Positions 47,730-58,532 of a DNA stretch of 64,000 bases are shown one piece after another (position 1 is the first letter of the stretch; every line of letters begins with the position of its first letter). The translations under genes and the position numbers were made by a program. The notes under the pieces were generated by a model. That model saw only the letters and a list, made by a program, of their open reading frames with translations. It was not told where the DNA came from and ran no database searches. The stretch is from Halichondria panicea (taxonomy: Eukaryota > Porifera > Demospongiae > Suberitida > Halichondriidae): positions 282,001 through 346,000 of the forward strand of contig NC_087389.1 in the NCBI RefSeq assembly GCF_963675165.1, read 5' to 3'.

Positions 47730-50234
47730 CTAGCTACTCTTGTACAAGCCAATATACATATAAATATAACTCAATTTGGTCATGGCCCTCCGATAGTGCG
47801 GCCCGATGATGGGCATGTGTTTGAAGGGAAGAGTGAAATGCCAGACCACCCATATCAGAAACACACCAGCTAGGGTGGTCCAAAACACCACAGCCGTGCG
47901 CGGCAGAGGGATGGTGACCACGTCCCAACCCATCTTGACAATAAGAAGGGCCTCACAGAAAATGGCGACAAAGGTCAGCCACACATAGCGTCCAACACGA
48001 GCATTCTTATCTCTGTAGTGTGTGTGTGTGGCCATGGGGGGGGGGGATAAGTGCATCATGTTAGTACATATGTATATTGGCTTGTACAATGTACATGTAT
48101 GTAGGTTGAGTGCACTTATGCCATTATAATTACATTATATATACAATGTCATGTATGATAGGTTAGGCCTTATTTCCACACACTTGGTGCTCAAGAACTC
48201 ATAGATCTCATGTGTAGCACACGCTCCTCCGAAACCGTAGATAATCTCACGAATGACGTTGATCATGTGCTCGGGAGGGTACCACAGAATAGCCTTGAGA
48301 TAAAACGTGTTCACCTCCTGCATCAAAAACTGTAGAGACAAAATTGAACGGTCAGGTGATGAATAATCGGATAAGATCACACAATGATGTACAACTGGCT
48401 ACAGATACACTGAATCAGGCATGTGAGGTATGAGAAAACTCACCCATATTGTCAGTAAACATATGGCACTGAATCGTCCGAATGATTCAGTGTAGGCCCA
48501 GCGATAGCTAGTCCAAGAGTAGGGCATGAACTGTCCAACAAATCTCTTCATTTTGCCTCTGTAAAGAAACACTCACGATTACAGTGCAATCACTATTACA
48601 GTATCCAGTACACACATCAGTCAGTATGTACTATGACATAGATATACAAAAACAATGAAACGAACACCCACTTAGCACACACAAACCACTCAGCAAACAA
48701 GACAGACTCTCTTACTTAAGTGTTGGCGTCTTCCAGAGCCCCCGCCATTGATAAGTCTTCATCTCCAGGTATTCACATGTGAGCATACCACAGAGGATGC
48801 CCAGAGAGTTACACACTAGAGCATCCATTATCCACTGCACATGATCAACCCCAAGCATACAGTGAAGCACTTCATGTTACTTTAAGATATGTATATACTG
48901 CGTGCTTTCTTAGCTAAACAATTAAAAGTATACAAATGGTATTGAAACGTTAGAAGTAGATATACAAAGACCGTACGTGCAATCTCCATGCCAACGTACG
49001 TGGTCCCACCAGCACTCCCCAAAGTTGGGCAGGTGCACCTCCAGAGTGTACTCGACTAGCTCAAAGCCTATACTGAGCACAGTCAGCAAGAACCAGTCCC
49101 TGATGATTACTGCCTACAGTAGGGTGGGTGCGGGGTTAGTTATAAGAACCAGTCTCTGATGATTACTGTCTACAGTAGGGTGGGTGCGGGGTTAGTTATA
49201 AGAACCAGTCTCTGATGATTACTGTCTACAGTAGGGTGGGTGCGGGGTTAGTTATATGAACCAGTCCCTGATGATTACTGTCTACAGTTATATATCAGAA
49301 AAGTATCTCCATAATTTGAATTGAGTGGCTTGAAAACAATGATCATGCAGTATAATGATGTATCAGTGCTGGCTTCATTACTCAAGATAGTAGAGAAACT
49401 GTTAATGTTAAGTATTTAGAACTTACTTTCCCCCACCATCCAAAGAAGTGACAGAGTACAAACACGTCCATTTTCTCCATTATGTTGGAAAACGGACCGT
49501 TTGGATGGTCAGGAGCATATACCCGACAGTCTACAGCATAGTTTGTCTCCTTCAGTGGTTTGCCTAGATTGGAGTCTATCAAAGTTAGGAAGCGTCTGCT
49601 ATCGTCAGTTGTCTATGGACAAGGGAGAGGGGTGAAATAGGTGAGAGCAAATCACATGTTATGAATCCTCTGTTTATTAGTCTGAGCAAAAACCATGGTT
49701 CCTAGGAGTCGTATGTCAATCCATTACAACTTTATTCACAGATCTGTTAATGATGTGTAGTAGTGCCAGTAATTGAGATCATAATGATGATAACAGACAG
49801 ACCTGAAACAACAGGAAGATGAGCAGTAGTACATAGAGGATGAGCACACACAGGACCAGTCTCCACAGGGCAGGGTGTGGCCTCACAAACGGACCATTGG
49901 GCATGTGGATCATCCCAATGAGAATGAACACGATCACCACGGCCACCACTCCTCGTTGGATGTTGAACATTGTGTCATTGTGAGGCTGCTCAAACAGAGC
50001 CACGTAGATGAGCCCCAGACCAATGAGGACCCCTGCACTGATAGTGTGGGCCTGCCTGTGAGGGGTAAGGGTGGGCGTGTCCATTAGATACTTCTCTGGA
50101 GGATGACTGTTTATAGCTCACCAGAAGAAGGTGTTGGTGCCATCATCATAGACCTGCTGGTGCTCTTCTTTCTCGACCCCCTTCCCTCCATTAGCCATCT
50201 GGTCAGCTACGAGACGGGTGTCCATGCTGGCCAT
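47730..50234 (-). CDS. PTDSS: Phosphatidylserine synthase (base-exchange type)
   Basis: Eight exons join in phase to about 442 residues: 50234-50122, 50055-49803, 49612-49427, 49113-49000, 48834-48716, 48558-48444, 48329-48184 and 48012-47730. Family blocks include [67 protein letters not shown] and [17 protein letters not shown]. Eight or more hydrophobic segments fit a polytopic endoplasmic reticulum enzyme that exchanges serine for the head group of phosphatidylcholine or phosphatidylethanolamine. I cannot decide between PTDSS1 and PTDSS2; it may predate their split. Intron 49114-49426 contains three partial copies of the exon 4 edge. The start lies 288 bases from the divergent CREC gene. 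Confidence 0.93.
49086..49290. repeat. Tandem copies of an exon-intron boundary in PTDSS
   Basis: The ~56-bp segment AACCAGTCTCTGATGATTAC plus the flanking GGGTGGGTGCGGGGTTAG recurs about four times. The first copy contains the 5' edge of exon 49000-49113; the others lie in the adjoining intron and repeat the splice acceptor. Confidence 0.8.
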
Positions 50235-50337
50235 CAATTTAATTTTGTCTTCACCTCGCCTTTTTACTGAATCAAAGGTCAATAAAAGTGGGCGTATCTC
50301 GTTTCATTTCTTTCTCTTCTTTTCTGCCTCCGAACCA

Positions 50338-50348
50338 CGTGGCCCAAT
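50338..50348. promoter_or_regulatory. ERSE-II match (ATTGG-N-CCACG, reverse orientation)
   Basis: CGTGGCCCAAT is an exact match to the reverse complement of the ER stress response element II bound by ATF6/NF-Y in vertebrates. It lies between PTDSS (start 104 bases away) and the first CREC gene (175 bases away). Function here is inferred. Confidence 0.6.
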
Positions 50349-50522
50349 GCAGTTGTGCCACACCAGCTCTCTGATTGTCAACAAAAACCTTTTGTCTGGA
50401 GCTGGCTAGTCGACAGACAAAACTCACACATTACATAAAGCAAAGCAGACCTTGCCGACAGACAAAGCTCATCCATAAGACAAGGCAAACACTGAGACAG
50501 TGACAACTCTGTGGCAAGAAAG

Positions 50523-52288
50523 ATGGCTCATCAGTTGATGTCTAGAGCCTTTGTGTTGGGGCTGCTTTGTACCTCTGTGCTAGCAGGACCTGCTCTGGGT
50601 AAGTGTGCTTGATACTTGATAGAACTTACAGTCATTACTTGATACAAAACTAGCTGCTCTTGCTGAAACTGGCTCAGATTTGGTAGAACATTAATAATTT
50701 GTACACAAACTGACCGTGCCTCTATTTATATGCAGATAAACGTGGAGCCAAGGAGCTGTCTGATGAAGATCACTACGATGGAGACGAGTATAAGCACAAT
50801 CCTGAGTACGACCACGAGGCTTTCCTGGGGAAGGAGGCGGCCAAGACCTTTGATCAGCTGCCTCACGAGGAGGCCAAGAGGAGACTCGGGTAAGCATGTA
50901 ACAGATTCATTAATCACTTGTATCATCTCACTACTGATTGTATTCTTCTTGCAGGATAATAGTTGACAAGATTGACAAGAATCGTGACCATCAGGTTAGC
51001 CAGGAGGAGCTCGAGGACTGGGTGAGACACGTTGCCAAGCGATACGTCTACGATGATGTCGACAGTGTGTGGGACTACCACGACCTCAACAGTGATGGCT
51101 ACATCGATCTAGAGGAGTATAAGAACGTCTCATTTGGTGTCATCGATGGTAAGTCCTCCATAGTTACTATCAGCAAGGGTTACAGATGGCACTCCATTAG
51201 ATAGTGCTTGAAAGTTGTTATGAAACCTTTTTTGTTGGCATCTGTTGCCAGCTGTGGTTGGCCGCGATGACCTTGTGGTTTCTAAGTGATACCTGCATGT
51301 ACTTTGCTGAGTTGATACACTGTCTCCAATCCTCCCACCAGATTTAGATATGGAGTATGACCACCACCGCCACCAGACCTACAGGCAGAGGATCGCCAGA
51401 GATGCCAAGAGGTTCGGAGTGGCCGATAAAAATGGAGACCAGAAACTGGACAGAGAGGACTTTGCAGACTTCCTGCACCCAGGTAATTCAATATCTAGAG
51501 ATTCAGTAAATTGAGATATGTCAGTATTAGTGTGTTATGTTGTGTTGCCCAGAGGAGGCCCCCCGGATGAGAGAGATTGTGATGGAGGAGACCATTAGGG
51601 ATATGGACACTAACAATGACGACTTTGTCACACTCGATGAGTACCTCAGTGAGTTAGTCTCTTAGTAGAAAATCATGTTAGGAAGGAAAAAAATAGTTGT
51701 TTTTGTGGTCAGGTTTTCAGAAGTAGGTCGTTGTGTTGAGCTTGAGGCGTTTGATTTGGCCCAAATAGCAACTCTATAATAGCCTTTTAAGTTCTCTCCC
51801 TAATTTCACACAACTGATACTGTGAAGTGTTATTATGTTGTACCTTTATTCATTGTTCCTTGCCCCTCACAGATGACCTGCTGCCAACGAGTGAGCGTCA
51901 GGGAGGGGAGGAGCCAGAATGGCTGCAGTCCGAGAGAGAACAGTTTAAGAATTACCGTGACAAAGACGGGAATGGACGACTGGATATCGAGGAGGTGGGG
52001 GACTGGATCATGCCCAAGGAGTATGACCACGCTCATGCTGAGGCTAACCATCTCATGCATCACGCTGACGCTAACAAGGTGAGGGTGGTGTGATAGTCAC
52101 ACAGAGTTGCATTCACTAGTGAGCTTTTTTGTACTGTACTGTGTGCCTTGTGTATTTTGTTATCCACATGTCTCCCCCCTCAGGACAAGATGCTGTCGAG
52201 GGATGAGATTCTTAACGATATGGATTTGTTCGTAGGCAGTCAAGCCACCGACTTTGGGGAGTACATGATGAGACACGATGAATTTTAA
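50523..52288 (+). CDS. CREC-family EF-hand protein 1 (calumenin/reticulocalbin)
   Basis: Seven exons join in phase to about 323 residues: 50523-50598, 50736-50889, 50955-51148, 51342-51482, 51553-51648, 51873-52078 and 52184-52288. A signal peptide ([14 protein letters not shown]) leads. Then come the family block [11 protein letters not shown] and six EF-hand loops: [60 protein letters not shown] and [12 protein letters not shown]. The C-terminus RHDEF is a KDEL-receptor-type retrieval signal as in vertebrate CREC proteins. It should bind calcium in the secretory pathway and assist folding. First of three tandem paralogues, with an ERSE-II match upstream. Confidence 0.93.
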
Positions 52289-52541
52289 AAGACACTATTA
52301 TGATAGGGACAATATTAAATCAGCTCATTTGTTTTTCAGATATAATTATATCAACATAAAAATTAATGTCAGATTAGAGATTAGATTAGTTTGATGCGCA
52401 TGTGCAGTAGTGGAGGCCACATGGAGTGATAAGGTTGAGCCACGTAAACCTCGACGTAAACAAAGGTCTTTGTTCCTGTCAGCTAGCTGTCTATAAGCGC
52501 AGCAGTGACCGAGTAAAGGTTAGAATCGTCATATTGAAGCA

Positions 52542-54249
52542 ATGGAGAGAGTGATACTGTTCCTACTGCTCGCGTGTGCCTCAGTACTGACTGTTGTTCA
52601 GGCAGGACCCGCTCCAGGGAGAAGTAATAAATTGCTGACATTGATATTAAAAAGCTCTGTCTTGACATATAAATTATAGCTGGAATAATATATGCAGTGC
52701 TTTCAATCAACATTTTTTATGTATAAACTATCCCCCCTCTCCTCAGCTGAGCGTGGTCAACGAGATCTCTCTGAGGAGGAGCATTACCCTGGCGACGGAC
52801 ATGATGATCACAACAGTGAGTACGACCACGATGCTTTCCTGGGGAAGGAGGAGGCGGAGCGTTTCGATCAGCTGCCCCCAGAGGAAGCCAAGAGGAGACT
52901 CGGGTGAGACTTTCAACACTATAGATGGAGTTGTATTGTGAAATGCTTAATTTTTACTATTGTGCATATATACTGTATAATATTACTGTGCAAAATTAGA
53001 CTTGATAGAGATAATTATGTTATCATTTTTTGTGTTACTTTTCTCTCTTCTGCAGTATAATAGTGGACAAGATAGACGTGAACAAGGACGGAGAGTTGAC
53101 AGAGGAGGAGCTCGAGGAGTGGATACGGATCGTAGGGAGGAGGTTCGTCTACGAGGACGTTGACAGGGTGTGGTCTTATCACGATAAAGATGGAGATGGT
53201 TTCATCTCTTTGGATGACTACAAACAGGCCTCCTATGGAACCATCGACAGTGAGTCGAGATTATGCTGATGTATTACAGTACAAAGTTAAAGTAGTGCAA
53301 AGCTTCATCACTCTTTTTCTCAGATATGGATGAGATTTTTGACCACCACCGTAATATGACGTACAAACAGAGGATAACAAAGGACGAGAGGAGGTTCAAG
53401 ACTGCCGATGAAGACGGTGATGGGAAAATGAATAGAGAGGAATTTGCAGACTTCCTGCATCCAGGTTAGCCTCAGGCAATGCCGCCACCATGGTTACACT
53501 TCAGTTCAACTATATTATTCACCTTGTGTTTTCTTACCGCAGAAGAGTCTCCTAAGATGTTTGATTTGTATATCCAAGAGACTCTCGAGGACATGGATAG
53601 AAATGAAGATGCTGTTGTCACTATCGAGGAGTACATTGGTGCGTCTATCATCGTAAATAATTAGGATTGAGAATTTCAATATCCAATTTTTTTAACTGTT
53701 TGAGGCTTCATGATCTACATTTTGGTCCATCCAGAGGACATATGGCCTCATTATGAGAGGGAAGAGTCAGAGGAGGAGCCAGACTGGGTGAGGGCAGAAC
53801 GTGAGGGGTTCGGACAGCATAGAGACAGGAATGGTGACGGACACCTCGACAAAGAGGAGATACGACACTGGCTACAACCCCAGGACTACGACCATGCTCG
53901 CTCAGAGGCAAAGCATCTCATCTACAATGCTGATGCCAACAAGGTCAGTGGATGGTGATTGGTGACTGTATAATGTATTGTTAGTGATGCGATGTGAAGC
54001 CTCCTACACTCGAGTTATACAGTCGGTTACTGTAGGTGAAAAACCTTTGTGAAAGAGCCAAATCAGCCAAAAAATTGACCCAACTATTGCATTCTGGCAG
54101 TTTAGGTTTTGCGATTTATTTTTGTGGTGATCAACACTCGCAAAGTTCTCATAGTTATGTGTTTGATGCTCACAAAGCATTCTTTTCAATTGGTACAATT
54201 ATTACCCCCACCCCCCCCCCCCCCCACGCACACACACACACACACACCC

Positions 54250-54316
<67 letters not shown>

Positions 54317-54422
54317 GGACAAGGTTCTCTCCAAAGAGGAGGTGTTGGACAATTACGACTTGTTTGTGGGCAGTCAAGCGACGGAGTGGGGAGGATACAT
54401 GATGAGACACGACGAGTTCTAG
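52542..54422 (+). CDS. CREC-family EF-hand protein 2
   Basis: Seven exons with the same phases as its neighbours give about 327 residues: 52542-52623, 52747-52903, 53056-53249, 53324-53464, 53543-53638, 53735-53943 and 54318-54422. The signal peptide ([18 protein letters not shown]) and [20 protein letters not shown] are clear. EF loops are [48 protein letters not shown] (central Gly replaced by Ala, so probably weaker), [12 protein letters not shown] and [12 protein letters not shown]. It ends RHDEF. The donor after 53638 is GTGCGT, weaker than its neighbours. The last intron carries a family A MITE and a long CA tract. I find no ERSE-II match in the 250 bases upstream. Confidence 0.92.
54022..54311. 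mobile_element. Diverged family A MITE followed by C and CA tracts
   Basis: 54022-54185 shares GTGAAAAACCTTTGTGAAAG, GTTTAGGTTTTGCG and GCTCACAAAGCATTCT with the element at 1776. A poly-C run (54208-54225) and (CA)n (about 54230-54311) follow up to the acceptor of the last exon of CREC 2. Confidence 0.6.
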
Positions 54423-54636
54423 TTATCACTGCAAACTGCAAACTCTATAGCAGCGTACTGTTATATTTCTTTTTTTTTTTTAGAGAAAGCTTTTTGCTCT
54501 ATGACATTATTTTGTGTGTGCTCATTGTTCGTTCTTGTGGTTCAATGGTAGATTCTCAGATGATATAATAAGGTGACGATCAGAGTGATAATGACCATAA
54601 TGAGAATGTCTGAGTAGGCATGCTCAGTTCGCAACA

Positions 54637-54647
54637 CGTGGCCCAAT
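54637..54647. promoter_or_regulatory. ERSE-II match upstream of CREC 3
   Basis: CGTGGCCCAAT again, within the longer shared string CACGTGGCCCAAT that also occurs at 50336. It lies 153 bases before the start codon of the third CREC gene. Confidence 0.6.
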
Positions 54648-54799
54648 AGAATTCTGGAACATCAGGTACCTTCTGGAAAATTAAGGAAGACAAAGACCTT
54701 TTGTTGAGTCTAGTGCTTATAATAGAGCCACTGAGCACACACCAAACCAAAAGAATAATCTTCTAAAATCATTTAAAGACAATCATTTTCAAGACCAAG

Positions 54800-56740
54800 A
54801 TGTCTTCAGGGAAGCTTCTCCTGGTGCTCATGATGACTGCCACAGCCATGGCTGGACCCTCAGGTATGCAGCTCATGCAATGCAAGCATTGTTAATTTTT
54901 AACTGCAAGCTATGGCATGCAAAACAAATGTGTTGTAGAAATCATGTAGCTATCTTGTAGAAACCAGGCATGCATGCAGCTAGCTAAAATAAATATTTTG
55001 CTGCACGTATTGAGGATGCACTTTTCTCCAGGTGTGAAGGACCTCTCTGATCAGGATCACTACAAGGAGGGAGTTCACAACTCTGAGTATGACCACGAAG
55101 CATTCCTGGGGAAGGCCGAGGCTAAAAAGTTCCACGACCTACCCCCAGAGGAGGCCAGGAGAAGACTGGGGTGAGGGAAACTCTGTGCTCAATTTTGCAT
55201 TATTTTGTGTCTTGAGATTTGTCACTGAAATTCTGTGTTTTTCCATTGTGCAGGATAATTGTTGACAAAATCGACACCAACAAGGACGGCAAAGTATCCA
55301 CGGATGAGCTATCCGCCTGGATCTCCAAGGTCTCTAAACGCTACGTGTGGGATGACGTGAACAGAATGTGGGACTTTCATGACACGGACCACGATGGATT
55401 CGTTAACCTGGACGAGCATAAGGAGGTCTACGGGGTGGTCAGTGGTGAGTTGGAGGGATCATTTGTACAGAGTGCATGTAGTGTTGCCCTTATTACATGT
55501 CCACCCATTCACTAGTGAGCATTTCTTTGCATGCTGTACGGTTCCCATATGTATGAAGGCTTCTGTTGGCCTCACCTGCTGATTATCACCAATCTCCACA
55601 CTTCTTTGTTTAGCTGAAATTGCCATTGTCTCTGCATGTCCCCTCCCCCCCCCCCCCATTGTAGATCCTGAAGCTATCTACGACACTAACAGGCAGATTA
55701 CTTACAAACAGAAGATTGAGAGGGACGTTCGCAAGTTCAAAGGCACTGACAAGAACAACGATGGCAGACTCAGCAAAGAAGAGTTTGCAGGATTTCTACA
55801 TCCAGGTTAAATAATTATGCTTAAAATTAATAATGATTGTCTAAATTTATAATCCTCTCCCCTTCCTTCTTTCCTTCTTTCCTTCCTTCCTTCCTTCCTT
55901 CCTTCCTGCAGAGGCTTTCCTTGAGCTGCGAGATGTGTACATTAATGAGATCATGGAGGACATGGACAAGAACAAGGATGGATTTGTTACCATGGAGGAA
56001 TACGTCAGTGAGTGGTGCACTTGTGGTAGCTATAATGACTTTTGAGACGTAACTAGCAAATAAACTCTGACCTATGCCTACTAATTATTTGTAGTTTATT
56101 GCATGTACAAAAGTAGCAAGTTACTGTACTGTCTTGCACGTTGTAATCAATATTGTTCTCTCTAGATGACCGTTGGCCGGTTAATAACCGTCCCAGCTCA
56201 GGGGAGGAGCCAGACTGGATCAAGGGTGACAAGGAACAGTTTAAAAGCCACCGAGACAAGAACCATGATGGCCGACTGAGCAGAGAGGAGCTGGCCAACT
56301 GGATGTCTCCCATTGACTATGACCCTGCCGTCGCTGAGGCCAGGCACCTCCTCAGCCATGCCGATGCTGACAAGGTGAGGCGTAAATCAGAAAAGGTCAC
56401 ATGATAACGCCCAGGCCAATGCACTGAACTTGTAGTGATTTGTGCACGCATGTCTGACCTGCACAAATATCCATTCAAAGTACCAGGAGTACATGTACAG
56501 CAAGGGCATATCTACAATATACTTATACCTTCCATGATTATATAGTTGTGTTGATTAAAAATGAGCACTTTAAAATACGTGATCTGCATTAACCCCCCCC
56601 CCACACACACACACACACACACACACTCCACACAGGACGGAGACTTGTCACGGGTTGAGATTATGGGCAATTTGGATCTGTTTGTTGGTAGCCAGGCAAC
56701 CGAATGGGGCAACTTCATGACCCGACATGACGAGTTCTGA
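54800..56740 (+). CDS. CREC-family EF-hand protein 3
   Basis: Seven exons with matching phases give about 314 residues: 54800-54863, 55032-55170, 55254-55444, 55665-55805, 55912-56007, 56166-56374 and 56636-56740. It has a signal peptide (KLLLVLMMTATAMA) and [20 protein letters not shown]. All six EF loops look canonical: DTNKDGKVSTDE, DTDHDGFVNLDE, DKNNDGRLSKEE, DKNKDGFVTMEE, DKNHDGRLSREE and DADKDGDLSRVE. It ends RHDEF. Exons 2 and 3 are slightly shorter than in the other copies; exons 4, 5 and 7 are identical in length across the three genes. It is probably a luminal calcium-binding chaperone-like protein, as for its neighbours. Confidence 0.93.
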
Positions 56741-57993
56741 GATAGAGGCTGGCAAACATTCTTTTAGGACGATTTATGTATTGTTTGTGACCATAATACA
56801 TCAGAACTGTGGTGTACTCGATGATTTACTTGTGTCTTTTTTTTTGTACATGCCAGTTATTCTTCATAGAAACAGTTGCGTTTACAATGAACAGGAATGC
56901 ATGGAATCATAAAGATCAGGTGTACAGATGTACCTATAATGTGTAAGATATTTTTCGAGGTACTATAAGTTTTCGCGGTTTACTTCCGGCCTCAGAGGGG
57001 TGTGTCTTAAGTCTCATTCATTTTTTCCAGAGGAGGTCCAGCTCAAGCAATTAGCCTCAGCAAAACATACAACGTGGGAGGAACGTGGGCGGATAATTAT
57101 TGCTCAATCAAAGGCTGCACAGCGCCTGTCCGTACCTCTGCATTTTTTCAAGCGGCTTGTAGAGTAGAAGAGAGTATTGTGAGACGCCACTAATTATGAG
57201 ACAGTTTTTTTTTTAAGGAGTCTTTTAGCTGTTCTTTCTGCAATTAATTATAGTAATAGCACTACCTCTCTAGTATTTTTCCAAAAGAAATTTGAATTTG
57301 TATGCTTGTGTTGACAGAGATACCACAATAGTTTGTTTAAGTAGTTTAAGTACAGAATTTAATTGGAGAAAACATTATTTTAATTGGGTGTAAAATAATT
57401 AATAGTAAGTTACCACAAGAGTAACTGTTTTTTGTAGACAGGAGAAGGACTGTCCTTCAATATAAAAAAGTCTAAGATATGCCAATTAGTGTTAATTGAA
57501 TGAATTTACAATGGTATCTCGTAATACCTCCCCTGTCTCATAGTATCCAAATCATCGCAATCACTAAAATCTAGCATTAGCTGCAAACAAAGCACTTTCA
57601 CTCGAAATTTTGCTTTCATGCAAAGCCTATTGACCATAGTTGTTAGTGAAGAGACTAGTTTGCTTCTTCAGGAACAGGGGGGTCCAAAATATAATAGCCC
57701 CTTGTAAGCTTACTCCATAATAATTATGCTCTAATCGAGGTTTCCTAGTGCGCATGCCTGAGCTAGCTAGCTGGCTAACCGCATAACCTCATAGATGATA
57801 ACCTGTACTGCGAGTGCAACTTGCTGATCAGGGTGAGCGAGAAAAACTTGAGGTGAGCAAGCGAAACTTGATGATCAAGATGAGCGAGTACTACTAATAT
57901 ATAAAGAGCAAGCATCTCTAGCAGGTAGTCTACAGTTGCTATTAAAAAAAGAATATTGTAAACCACTTCAGTATTCTTCATACAAAAGCAAAC
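56741..57993. other. Intergenic region with a degenerate foldback relative
   Basis: 3' flank of CREC 3 and 5' flank of the next small gene. At 57031-57100, CAGAGGAGGTCCAGCTCAAG and CAATTAGCCTCAGC resemble one arm of the foldback element of 4856-4994. No coding region found. Confidence 0.55.
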
Positions 57994-58369
57994 ATGTCTG
58001 GAAAAGGTGAATGAAAAGTGTTAGTGTCTGTGTTGTTCATCAAATGTGATTCATGTGTAGGTGATAAGAAAAAGCCTGTTGAGAAAAAGGAAGAAGGAGA
58101 AGATGTGAGCCACTGTACACTATTATTTTGTTTGTTTTATAACATGGTTTTTTTTCAGGCTGCTGCTGGTCAAAAGTCGAAGCTACGGGAAACGAAGCCT
58201 GCAGAAGAAAAACCTGAAGAGCCAAAGAAGGGTGAGACAGAGTAGATATAGTTGTATGTGGAATAATGTAGACCCTGTGTTTATAGATTTTGCTTCACTG
58301 AGAACTGCATTAATTTTTTATGCTATCTCTGTAGGTGGTGGAAAAAAGAAGGGGAAAGGAAAGAAGTGA
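57994..58369 (+). CDS. Tiny Lys/Glu-rich protein, 54 residues, four exons
   Basis: Exons 57994-58006 (only 13 coding bases), 58061-58104, 58159-58231 and 58335-58369 join in phase from ATG to TGA. The product starts MSGKGDKKKPVEKKEEGED and ends GGGKKKGKGKK; more than half is Lys, Glu, Gly or Pro, with no hydrophobic core, so it is surely disordered. Strong splice sites at every junction support it despite its size. It could be a nucleic-acid or chromatin associated small protein such as HMGN- or TMA7-like ones, but I see no diagnostic motif for either. Confidence 0.55.
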
Positions 58370-58532
58370 TAATTTAATTTCTTCATCCAATGGAACTCTG
58401 CATTCATTTAATATTCTTTCTGTTTAATATGTTTGCAATGTCTGAGCCAATTAATTAAAATTCTTGTTGGATTATAATTATAAGGGAAATATTAACAGGA
58501 TAATAAAATATACATGGAAGTACTAATGAAGT

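Noticed and set aside
54202-54441. Cys/Val frames over the CA tract before the last CREC 2 exon
   Set aside because: Microsatellite artefact opposite a real exon.
54530-54600. tRNA-Gly-like segment (GTGGTTCAATGGTAGATTCT)
   Set aside because: It matches the D-arm and A box of tRNA-Gly, but no anticodon arm, B box or acceptor pairing follows, so at most a tRNA-derived remnant.
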